NCBI GenBank assembly: GCA_905480565.1
Contig: CAJQQW010000390.1
Location: 1-5,075 of the forward strand
Length of the DNA stretch: 5,075 nucleotides
Source: an uncultured Halioglobus sp.
GTDB lineage: Bacteria; Pseudomonadota; Gammaproteobacteria; Pseudomonadales; Halieaceae
Direction: 5' to 3'
How positions within the stretch are numbered: position 1 is the stretch's first letter; every line of letters begins with the position of its first letter. Below, piece by piece: positions 1 through 5,075 of the stretch. The notes under the pieces were generated by a model. It ran no database searches, had not been told where the DNA came from, and saw only the letters and a list, made by a program, of their open reading frames with translations. Both the position numbers and the translations under genes were made by a program.

Positions 1-132
1 CTGGTCAGCCACTATTGTGCAAAGGGCGTCCGGCCGCTTTACCACTACTATAAACCGGCTCAGCGTAAAAGGTACCATTGGAAAGGTTGCACCTATACCA
101 GCGCCTACTATCGCTCGGGCTCAGCGGGATAA
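1..132 (+). CDS. Possible C-terminal fragment of an unrecognised Tyr-rich protein
   Basis: Frame 1 is open from the window edge to a TAA at 130-132, giving 43 residues with no start inside the window. The peptide is rich in Tyr, His, Lys and Arg, with a cluster reading RPLYHYYKPAQRKRYHW, and holds two cysteines. About 63% of its codons end in G or C, more than in the overlapping open frame 2, and this favours frame 1 as the coding frame. I do not recognise a family. The basic, aromatic tail has no membrane segment. The stretch is short, and frame 2 and the minus strand are also largely open here, so chance cannot be excluded. If real, it is the end of a gene lying upstream in the same direction as the PPOX-like gene, with about 98 bp between them. 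Confidence 0.35.
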   Translation: MVSHYCAKGVRPLYHYYKPAQRKRYHWKGCTYTSAYYRSGSAG

Positions 133-218
133 TTTCGCACACAACCCCCGCGGAGCAGAGACACCCTTTTGCCGAGGACGCTTTTCGCATAGTATCGCCG
201 TCTAACCTAAGTATTCGT

Positions 219-223
219 GGGAG
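219..223 (+). promoter_or_regulatory. Ribosome binding site of the PPOX-class gene
   Basis: GGGAG lies 7 bases before the ATG at 231. It is a good Shine-Dalgarno match and fixes the start of this gene. No convincing sigma-70 promoter is visible in the preceding 90 bp. Confidence 0.6.
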
Positions 224-230
224 ATAACGT

Positions 231-698
231 ATGGCGGATACCCCTAAAGCTCAGATTAAACCCGAGCACGAAGCGGTTCTTGCGACCACAGTGATCGGGT
301 GTTTGAGTACGTTGCGGCACAAGGATCAGAGAATCTCCACTAACCCGATCAGCTTTCTATGGAATGGTAGCGAGTTCGAGATCAGTACGCTGAAGGGGCG
401 TATGAAATACCGCAATCTGGTCGAAAGGCCTCAGGCGACCTTGTGTGTAGTCTCTGCTCAGGATCCTATGCACTATGTAGAGGTCCGCGGCAGTGTGCGG
501 TTGGAAGACGATCCGGACCGTGCGCTTTTCACCGCCCATTTTCGCAAGGTCTCGGGCGGCATCGATCCGCCAGACGGCATGGATTCGCCGGACGCTGAGC
601 GTGCCATGATCTACCTTACGCCAGACCAGGTATCCAGTCCGGCCATGTACGGTGGTCAGTTCGATGACTTTTCCGATAAGTTCCATTCGGATAGCTGA
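231..698 (+). CDS. PPOX-class (pyridoxamine 5'-phosphate oxidase-like) split-barrel protein, possibly F420- or flavin-dependent
   Basis: This 155-residue protein resembles the small split beta-barrel oxidoreductases grouped as PPOX-class or Rv1155-like probable F420-dependent enzymes. The opening strands (about residues 17-50) carry the typical pattern of a variable strand, then NPISFLWNGSEFEIST, then the KGRMKYRNL segment (55-63), where Lys/Arg residues usually contact the cofactor phosphate. After this comes RPQATLCVV (66-74) and HYVEVRGSV (81-89), a hallmark strand of the family. The length is normal for the family, and there is no signal peptide or membrane segment, so it should be cytoplasmic. 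The substrate is unknown. Family members bind FMN, F420, heme or biliverdin, and the sequence alone does not say which. The ATG start is supported by GGGAG at 219-223, 7 bases upstream. It converges on the TrmB-family gene and appears to be functionally separate from glmU-glmS. Confidence 0.85.
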   Translation: MADTPKAQIKPEHEAVLATTVIGCLSTLRHKDQRISTNPISFLWNGSEFEISTLKGRMKYRNLVERPQATLCVVSAQDPMHYVEVRGSVRLEDDPDRALFTAHFRKVSGGIDPPDGMDSPDAERAMIYLTPDQVSSPAMYGGQFDDFSDKFHSDS

Positions 699-728
699 CG
701 CCGCGCCGTTCCGATTTGGCCCCTTGCG

Positions 729-1478
729 TTATAGAAAACTCCACAGCGTGTCGAATAACAGCTGCTGCGTAGACGCAATGGCAGCAGAATCGATAATCAC
801 GACCACCGGATAATCCAGGTCGGCCAGAGTGATCATGGCGACCTTGGGCGGGTAAATAGCGATGTAGGATGCATCTGTTCCGGCGCCGGCGGGCAGCCAT
901 TTACGCTCGGCAAGCTCGGCATCATCACCCCCCTCGCCTACGGCGATTACGCGAACCCGGATGCCCTGTTGGACGCGCTGTCGAGTGAAATTAGGAAAGG
1001 GCCGGTACAAGTGTTGCCGCAGGGTTTTTGTCGAAATGACTGAATACGCATTATTGCCCTGCTTCGCGGTACTTTTCAGGATATCCCTGAGCACCAATTC
1101 CACGCCGTCATCACCTTCATAAAAACGCACGTTGCCCGGGCTGAATTCTGGACGCGCCTGTTTCAGTGCGGGGATAATGTCTTTGCGTAACTCATCCATT
1201 GCCTGCGCGAGCGCCTGCTGTTTGCTCTCCCCGAGGCTTAACAGCTGCTCCGGATCTTCAGCCTGGAATACCCGCCGCTTGCCTTTGGGCAGGTAATTGA
1301 CGAGCCCCATGGTGACCAGCTGTTTGAGTGTTTCGTAGGTGCTGCCACGATTGATGCCCGCCTCCGCGGCAACGTCGCGGATAGAGGCGGGCCCTAGCTT
1401 GTGCAAGGCCTGGTAGACCTTGACCTGCCGCGTGTCCAGCCCAAGAGAGTCAAGAGCTTGTGTTTTTCGCGTTGTCAT
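729..1478 (-). CDS. TrmB-family transcriptional regulator divergent from glmU
   Basis: The 249-residue product has an N-terminal winged helix-turn-helix of the TrmB type at about residues 8-72. The expected elements are LGLDTRQVKVYQAL, the helix ASIRDVAAEAGI, the recognition helix INRGSTYETLKQL (42-54) and a basic wing PKGKRRVF (65-71). A Gln/Leu/Lys-rich helical linker (about 75-108), probably a coiled coil for dimerisation, leads to the TrmB effector-like domain. That domain begins NVRFYEGDDGVELVLRDIL (116-134), includes FTRQRVQQGIRVRVI (164-178), and ends with the family-typical LLFDTLWSFL. It is shorter than archaeal sugar-sensing TrmB proteins (about 340 residues), so it may lack their full sugar-binding region. 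The ATG at 1478 is the only plausible start: an in-frame TAA lies 27 bases upstream and no other start codon precedes the DNA-binding domain. There is no clear Shine-Dalgarno. Its position beside glmU suggests, but does not prove, control of amino-sugar synthesis. Confidence 0.85.
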   Translation of the reverse strand: MTTRKTQALDSLGLDTRQVKVYQALHKLGPASIRDVAAEAGINRGSTYETLKQLVTMGLVNYLPKGKRRVFQAEDPEQLLSLGESKQQALAQAMDELRKDIIPALKQARPEFSPGNVRFYEGDDGVELVLRDILKSTAKQGNNAYSVISTKTLRQHLYRPFPNFTRQRVQQGIRVRVIAVGEGGDDAELAERKWLPAGAGTDASYIAIYPPKVAMITLADLDYPVVVIIDSAAIASTQQLLFDTLWSFL

Positions 1479-1481
1479 AAT

Positions 1482-1494
1482 ATTTGTGACAAAT
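1482..1494. promoter_or_regulatory. Perfect palindrome ATTTGTGACAAAT, candidate operator
   Basis: Two 6-bp arms, ATTTGT and ACAAAT, flank a single central G at 1488. The site sits 4-16 bases upstream of the regulator's start codon, where a ribosome binding site would be expected, and downstream of its predicted promoter. A protein bound here could block transcription or start-site access, which fits autorepression by the adjacent winged-helix protein. The TTTGTGACAAA core is as long as typical dimer operators, but no binding is shown. A second, wider inverted pair, TTGTCA (1472-1477) and TGACAA (1487-1492), overlaps it. Confidence 0.45.
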
Positions 1495-1521
1495 TGCGTT
1501 GCTTAAAGCCAGCTGTTGCCT

Positions 1522-1551
1522 AATATGCACTTACTGAAGTGATATTGTCAA
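1522..1551 (-). promoter_or_regulatory. Predicted sigma-70 promoter of the TrmB-family gene
   Basis: Read on the minus strand, a perfect -35 box TTGACA (1546-1551) is followed, after an 18-bp spacer, by CATATT (1522-1527), which matches 4 of 6 positions of the -10 consensus. Transcription would start near 1515 and leave a leader of about 35 nt that contains the palindrome at 1482-1494. The -10 box overlaps TAATAT on the plus strand (1521-1526), which might serve glmU with a weak TTGCTT at 1499-1504 (16-bp spacer). If so, the two promoters would compete for polymerase. Confidence 0.5.
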
Positions 1552-1585
1552 AAAATACAAAAAAGCTAGTGAGCATCCGGTAGAC

Positions 1586-1591
1586 GGGAAG
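1586..1591 (+). promoter_or_regulatory. Ribosome binding site of glmU
   Basis: GGGAAG ends 6 bases before the ATG at 1598. It is a moderate Shine-Dalgarno match and supports the start whose product begins MNLEVVILAAG, as expected for GlmU. Confidence 0.55.
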
Positions 1592-1597
1592 TATTCG

Positions 1598-2968
1598 ATG
1601 AATCTGGAAGTTGTAATCCTCGCAGCGGGGCAGGGTTCCCGTATGAAGTCCGCTCTGCCTAAGGTATTGCACCCGCTGGGCGGTAAACCTCTGCTCGCGC
1701 ATGTCATTGATACCGCGGAGCAGCTGGCCCCCGATGCGATACACGTGGTGGTCGGTCATGGCATGGAGGCGGTGCGTTCGGCCATGTCAGAGTATGACAT
1801 CAACTGGGTGGAGCAGGCCGAGCAACTGGGCACCGGCCACGCGGTGGTGCAGGCGCTGCCGCGTGTCTCTCCCCAGAGTGTCGTGCTGGTGCTTTACGGC
1901 GATGTACCTCTGGCGGAGCTTTCAACCCTGCAACGTCTGTCGGTCTTGGCGCAGGAGGCCCCGGCGCTTTTGACGGCGCGACTGGGCAATCCATCCGGGT
2001 ACGGCCGAATACTGCGTAATGAAGATAATGCTCTGGTGGGTGTCGTGGAAGACAAGGATGCCAGTGAGAAGCAGCGCGGGATTGACGAGGTCAATACGGG
2101 CCTGCTGGCGGCGCCCTGTGCCGACCTTGCGGAATACCTGCCCAGGGTTAGCAACAGCAACCAACAGGCTGAATATTATCTGCCCGATATCCTGTCATTG
2201 GCTGTTGAGGCCGGGAAGACGGTGTTGACGTGCGAGGCGGTATCTGAAATTGAAATACTGGGCGTTAATGACCGGGTGCAGCTCAATCAGGTAGAGAGGG
2301 AGTATCAGCGTCGCCAGGCACATGGGTTGATGCGTGATGGCGTCAGTATTGCCGACGCAAACCGTGTGGATATTCGCGGTGAGCTCACCTGCGGCGAGGA
2401 TGTCAGCATCGATGTTAACGCGGTCTTTGAGGGGTGCGTCCACCTGGAGGACAACGTACAAATAGGTGCAAATTGTGTGTTACGCGACGCCCATATCGGG
2501 CAGGGCAGTGTCATTCACCCGATGAGCCATTTACAGGAGGTCAACATTGGAAGGGACTGCAGCATCGGTCCTTTTGCCAGATTGCGACCGGGAACAGCAC
2601 TGCAGGATGGCGCGAAAATAGGCAACTTCGTCGAGACCAAGAAAGCGCGTATCGGGCAGGGAAGCAAAATCAATCACCTGAGTTATATAGGCGACTGCGA
2701 TATGGGTTCAGACGTTAACGTAGGGGCGGGAACGATTACCTGTAATTACGATGGCGTGAACAAACATCGGACAGAAATGGGCGATGGGGTGTTCGTGGGC
2801 TCCAACAGTACTCTGGTGGCGCCGCTTACGATAGAAAATCAGGGCTTTGTCGGGGCGGGTTCTACCATCACCAGCAAGGTTGGTAGCGAGGAGCTGGCGG
2901 TTAGCCGTGCGCGGCAGCGCAATATCCAGGGTTGGAAACGGCCCGCAAAAAAAGAGAACAGGGACTGA
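1598..2968 (+). CDS. glmU: Bifunctional GlmU: glucosamine-1-phosphate N-acetyltransferase / UDP-GlcNAc pyrophosphorylase
   Basis: GlmU acetylates glucosamine-1-phosphate with acetyl-CoA and then joins GlcNAc-1-P to UTP, giving UDP-GlcNAc for peptidoglycan and LPS in the cytoplasm. The 456 residues equal the E. coli length. The N-terminal nucleotidyltransferase domain (1 to about 225) has the loop LAAGQGSRM with Arg15, LPKVLH with Lys22, QLGTGHA, YGDVPL with metal ligand Asp102, EVNTGLL and GVNDR with metal ligand Asn224. After a linker helix, the left-handed beta-helix acetyltransferase domain (about 250-440) shows hexapeptide repeats and the active-site set Arg330, Lys348, catalytic His360, Tyr363, Asn374 and Lys389. 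These residues sit three positions before their E. coli counterparts throughout, which supports the alignment. Nothing is missing. One variation is Ser14, where E. coli has Thr in the GxGTRM loop. The enzyme family is trimeric. It is followed at 2 bp by glmS, almost certainly on the same transcript. Confidence 0.98.
   Translation: MNLEVVILAAGQGSRMKSALPKVLHPLGGKPLLAHVIDTAEQLAPDAIHVVVGHGMEAVRSAMSEYDINWVEQAEQLGTGHAVVQALPRVSPQSVVLVLYGDVPLAELSTLQRLSVLAQEAPALLTARLGNPSGYGRILRNEDNALVGVVEDKDASEKQRGIDEVNTGLLAAPCADLAEYLPRVSNSNQQAEYYLPDILSLAVEAGKTVLTCEAVSEIEILGVNDRVQLNQVEREYQRRQAHGLMRDGVSIADANRVDIRGELTCGEDVSIDVNAVFEGCVHLEDNVQIGANCVLRDAHIGQGSVIHPMSHLQEVNIGRDCSIGPFARLRPGTALQDGAKIGNFVETKKARIGQGSKINHLSYIGDCDMGSDVNVGAGTITCNYDGVNKHRTEMGDGVFVGSNSTLVAPLTIENQGFVGAGSTITSKVGSEELAVSRARQRNIQGWKRPAKKENRD
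2960..2964 (+). promoter_or_regulatory. Ribosome binding site of glmS inside the glmU 3' end
   Basis: AGGGA lies 6 bases before the ATG at 2971, within the last codons of glmU and overlapping the approach to its TGA (2966-2968). It selects this ATG over the in-frame ATG at 2932. With a 2-bp gap between the genes, it implies translational coupling. Confidence 0.7.
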
Positions 2969-2970
2969 CT

Positions 2971-4800
2971 ATGTGTGGCATCGTTGCAGCCGCAGCACGG
3001 CGTGAAGTGTCTGAAATATTGTTAGAGGGACTGCGACGGCTGGAGTATCGCGGCTACGATTCTGCCGGGATGGCACTCATAAGCGATGATGGTCAGCTGA
3101 CGTCACACAAGCGGAAAGGTAAAGTACAGGCGCTGGAAGTCGCCCAGGCAAAAGACCCTCATCACGGCCCGACAGGCATCGCACACACTCGGTGGGCAAC
3201 CCACGGCGAGCCATCAGGTGTCAATGCGCATCCACATATATCAGAACAAAGAGTTGCGGTTGTTCACAACGGGATCATCGAAAATCACGCGGCTCTGAGA
3301 ACCGAGCTGGTCGAGGCGGGATACGAGATGGCTTCGGTCACTGATACCGAAGTGGTAGTGCACCTTCTGCATCGCTATCTGGCGGAGGAAAATAATCTAT
3401 TGCGCGCTATGCAACAAACCGTTGCACGGCTGGAGGGCGCCTATGCGTTGGCAGCCGTAGACTCACAGCACCCGGACACTGTGATCGGTGCGCGCAGCGG
3501 CAGCCCGCTGGTGGTCGGCGTGGGTATCGGAGAAAACTTTCTCGCGTCAGACCAGATGGCGTTGCGCCAGGTTACAGACCGGTTTATCTACCTCGAAGAG
3601 GATGATCTGGTAGAGGTAACATCAGCTACCGTGAGGGTGTATGACGCTTCAGGTGAATCGGTGGAGCGCGAGACGATTTGTATTACAGAGGCTATGGATG
3701 TCCCCGATATAGGTGATTTCGATCACTATATGATAAAGGAGATCTTTGAACAGCCTGACGCGTTGGACGCGACTCTTGCGGGCGCACTGGATGTAAGTCA
3801 GGTAGAAGATGGTTTTGGGACCGGCGCTACTGCGCTGTTTGATCGGGTAAAAACAGTACAAATCGTTGCCTGTGGTACCAGTTTTCATGCAGGCATGGTG
3901 GCACGCTACTGGCTGGAAGAATTAGCGGGTATTAGTTGCGAGGTAGAGGTGGCCTCTGAATTTCGTTACCGCAAACGCGTCCAGCACGAGGGCACTCTGC
4001 TGGTTGCCATCTCCCAGTCGGGGGAGACGGCGGACACGCTGGCCGCCTTGCGCAATGCGAGTGCAGGAGAGTTTGTGGGCAGCCTCGTAGTGTCTAACGT
4101 CGACAACAGTTCACTGGTGCGCGAGTGTGATCTGGTGTTTCTCACACGGGCAGGCGCTGAGATCGGTGTAGCCTCCACCAAGGCGTTTACCACGCAGTTG
4201 GCAGCACTGCTTATGCTTACGCTGGTTCTAGGCAGACGTCGTGATATGGATGAGAAGAAGCAGCAGGAAATTATTGGGTCACTGCGTAACGTATCCCGCT
4301 ATGTGCAGGAAACACTGGCGCTGAACTCCGCCATACAGGAATTGTCAGAGGCGTTTATCCCCAAGCGTCACGCGCTGTTTCTGGGTCGAGGAATACAGTA
4401 TCCGATCGCTATGGAGGGTGCGCTGAAGCTGAAAGAAATTTCCTATATCCACGCTGAGGCGTATCCGGCGGGTGAGCTAAAGCATGGCCCTCTGGCGCTC
4501 GTAGACAACGACATGCCGGTAGTGGCGGTCGCGCCAAATGACGAGTTACTGGAGAAGCTGAAATCCAATCTGGAGGAAGTGCGTTCGCGCGGAGGGGAGC
4601 TGTTTGTATTTGCCGATCGCGAGGCGGGTTTTGATAACGAAGATCGGGTCAGGGTGCTGCCAATGCCTCATTGTCCGGAAGTGATCAAACCCATTGTCTA
4701 TACAGTGGCGTTGCAGCTATTGTCATACCATGTGGCCGTGCAGAAGGGCACCGACGTCGACAAGCCGCGTAATCTTGCGAAGTCAGTAACCGTCGAATAG
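2971..4800 (+). CDS. glmS: GlmS: glutamine--fructose-6-phosphate aminotransferase (isomerizing)
   Basis: GlmS converts fructose-6-phosphate and glutamine to glucosamine-6-phosphate and glutamate, the first committed step toward UDP-GlcNAc. The ATG at 2971 gives MCGIV, so removal of Met leaves the catalytic N-terminal cysteine of class II amidotransferases. The 609 residues match E. coli. The glutaminase domain (2 to about 240) shows YRGYDSAGMA, HTRWATHG with Arg74, HNGIIENH with Asn100-Gly101, and TDTE with Asp125. Two SIS sugar-isomerase domains follow, at about 293-425 and 463-600. They carry ACGTSFHAG (300-308), ISQSGETADT (348-357), ASTKAFTTQL, Glu489 in KLKEIS, His505 in GELKHGPLA, and Lys604 in the PRNLAKSVTVE tail. 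All are intact. An in-frame ATG at 2932 would place 13 residues before Cys2 and is incompatible with the mechanism. The 2-bp gap after glmU leaves no room for a glmS ribozyme leader. Confidence 0.98.
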   Translation: MCGIVAAAARREVSEILLEGLRRLEYRGYDSAGMALISDDGQLTSHKRKGKVQALEVAQAKDPHHGPTGIAHTRWATHGEPSGVNAHPHISEQRVAVVHNGIIENHAALRTELVEAGYEMASVTDTEVVVHLLHRYLAEENNLLRAMQQTVARLEGAYALAAVDSQHPDTVIGARSGSPLVVGVGIGENFLASDQMALRQVTDRFIYLEEDDLVEVTSATVRVYDASGESVERETICITEAMDVPDIGDFDHYMIKEIFEQPDALDATLAGALDVSQVEDGFGTGATALFDRVKTVQIVACGTSFHAGMVARYWLEELAGISCEVEVASEFRYRKRVQHEGTLLVAISQSGETADTLAALRNASAGEFVGSLVVSNVDNSSLVRECDLVFLTRAGAEIGVASTKAFTTQLAALLMLTLVLGRRRDMDEKKQQEIIGSLRNVSRYVQETLALNSAIQELSEAFIPKRHALFLGRGIQYPIAMEGALKLKEISYIHAEAYPAGELKHGPLALVDNDMPVVAVAPNDELLEKLKSNLEEVRSRGGELFVFADREAGFDNEDRVRVLPMPHCPEVIKPIVYTVALQLLSYHVAVQKGTDVDKPRNLAKSVTVE

Positions 4801-4843
4801 GATCACCGGTGTCAGTAAAAAAATAATATACGCGACGCATAAC

Positions 4844-4849
4844 GAGGGG
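4844..4849 (+). promoter_or_regulatory. Ribosome binding site of the DoxX-like gene
   Basis: GAGGGG lies 6 bases before the ATG at 4856 and supports that start. The 55-bp gap after glmS (4801-4855) has no hairpin followed by a T-run and no paired -35/-10 boxes I can defend, so read-through from glmS is possible. Confidence 0.6.
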
Positions 4850-4855
4850 TTACCG

Positions 4856-5075
4856 ATGAGATATGCACTAATCACTGCCGGCCGCGTGCTATTAGCACTG
4901 TACTTCCTCCTGCCTGGGATCGCCAAGTTTGTATCATGGGATATGCATGTAGAGCTTATGGAAGCTCACAATATGGTTATGGTGCCGGCTCTATTGGCGA
5001 TTGCAGGTATTGTTCAAATTGGTGGCAGCGTCTGTCTTTTATTGAACAAACAGGTAGTTGTTTGCGCGCTTGGCT
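4856..5075 (+). CDS. DoxX-like small membrane protein, N-terminal part, cut by the window edge
   Basis: The first 73 codons are present and the frame is open to the edge. The product begins with a short tail and a hydrophobic helix (about residues 4-24, ITAGRVLLALYFLLPGIAKF), then a polar stretch containing WDMHVELMEAHNM (about 28-40). A second hydrophobic helix follows (about 41-62, with VPALLAIAGIVQIGGS), and then a basic turn (NKQ) before another hydrophobic run. The pattern of Arg in helix 1, a GxxK after it, and a loop before the PALLA-type second helix fits the DoxX family of four-helix inner-membrane proteins. Their general role is unsettled, and links to quinone or redox reactions are known for some members. 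Full DoxX proteins are about 120-150 residues, so roughly half is missing here. It follows glmS in the same direction but has no obvious link to amino sugars. Confidence 0.7.
   Translation, partial: MRYALITAGRVLLALYFLLPGIAKFVSWDMHVELMEAHNMVMVPALLAIAGIVQIGGSVCLLLNKQVVVCALG

Noticed and set aside
169..195. Possible promoter TTGCCG / TAGTAT for the PPOX-class gene
   Set aside because: The spacer is only 15 bp and both boxes are weak, so it is not distinguishable from chance.
17..205. Open frame 2 (GTG start, 62 codons) at the left end
   Set aside because: It has poor codon third-position GC, no Shine-Dalgarno, no recognisable domain, and overlaps the better frame-1 tail.
357..686. 109-codon open frame on the minus strand within the PPOX-class gene
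   Set aside because: It is antisense to a gene with clear family motifs, and its own product shows no domain pattern.
699..728. Possible bidirectional terminator between the convergent PPOX-class and TrmB-family genes
   Set aside because: The 30-bp gap is GC-rich but I find no stable inverted repeat and no T-run on either strand.
2932..2970. In-frame upstream ATG that would add 13 residues to GlmS
   Set aside because: It would bury the catalytic N-terminal cysteine, overlaps glmU by 37 bp, and the AGGGA at 2960-2964 clearly serves the ATG at 2971.
4804..4811. CACCGGTG palindrome followed by an A-rich run after glmS, as a possible terminator
   Set aside because: There are only 4-bp arms with no loop, and it is followed by A rather than T on the coding strand, so it cannot form a standard intrinsic terminator for glmS.
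1..5075. A novel defence, mobile or CRISPR system
   Set aside because: There are no repeat-spacer structures, transposase, recombinase, nuclease, toxin-antitoxin or phage-like genes. All main genes are housekeeping or common accessory families, and only the regulatory arrangement upstream of glmU stands out.

Overview
The window reads as a piece of a proteobacterial chromosome, most likely a gammaproteobacterium. GlmU and GlmS look gammaproteobacterial in sequence and length (456 and 609 aa), GC is moderate, and gene starts mostly carry ordinary purine-rich ribosome binding sites. A marine Cellvibrionales/Halieaceae-like source is my guess from gene style only; no marker gene here proves it.

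Layout from left to right. Positions 1-132 hold a possible C-terminal fragment of an unrecognised tyrosine-rich protein. Positions 231-698 (+) encode a small split-barrel flavin/F420-type (PPOX-class) protein. It converges, across a 30-bp gap, on a TrmB-family winged-helix regulator at 729-1478 (-). A 119-bp AT-rich divergent intergenic region (1479-1597) separates the regulator from glmU (1598-2968, +). Only 2 bp after glmU comes glmS (2971-4800, +). After a 55-bp gap the window ends inside a DoxX-like membrane protein gene (4856 to the edge, +).

The core is the glmU-glmS pair. GlmS makes glucosamine-6-phosphate from fructose-6-phosphate and glutamine. GlmU performs the last two steps, acetylating glucosamine-1-phosphate and uridylylating it to UDP-GlcNAc, the precursor of peptidoglycan and LPS. 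GlmM, the mutase between them, is not in the window. All catalytic residues I could place are intact in both enzymes.

The most interesting point is regulatory. A TrmB-family regulator (a family with known sugar-responsive members) is transcribed divergently from glmU. The shared intergenic region carries a perfect 13-bp palindrome and three copies of the hexamer TTGTCA/TGACAA, one on the regulator's start codon and one forming its apparent -35 box. This fits an autoregulated switch that may also control UDP-GlcNAc synthesis, but that is inference. I see no CRISPR array, tRNA, rRNA, insertion sequence, phage gene or clear intrinsic terminator. The rest of the window looks like ordinary housekeeping sequence.
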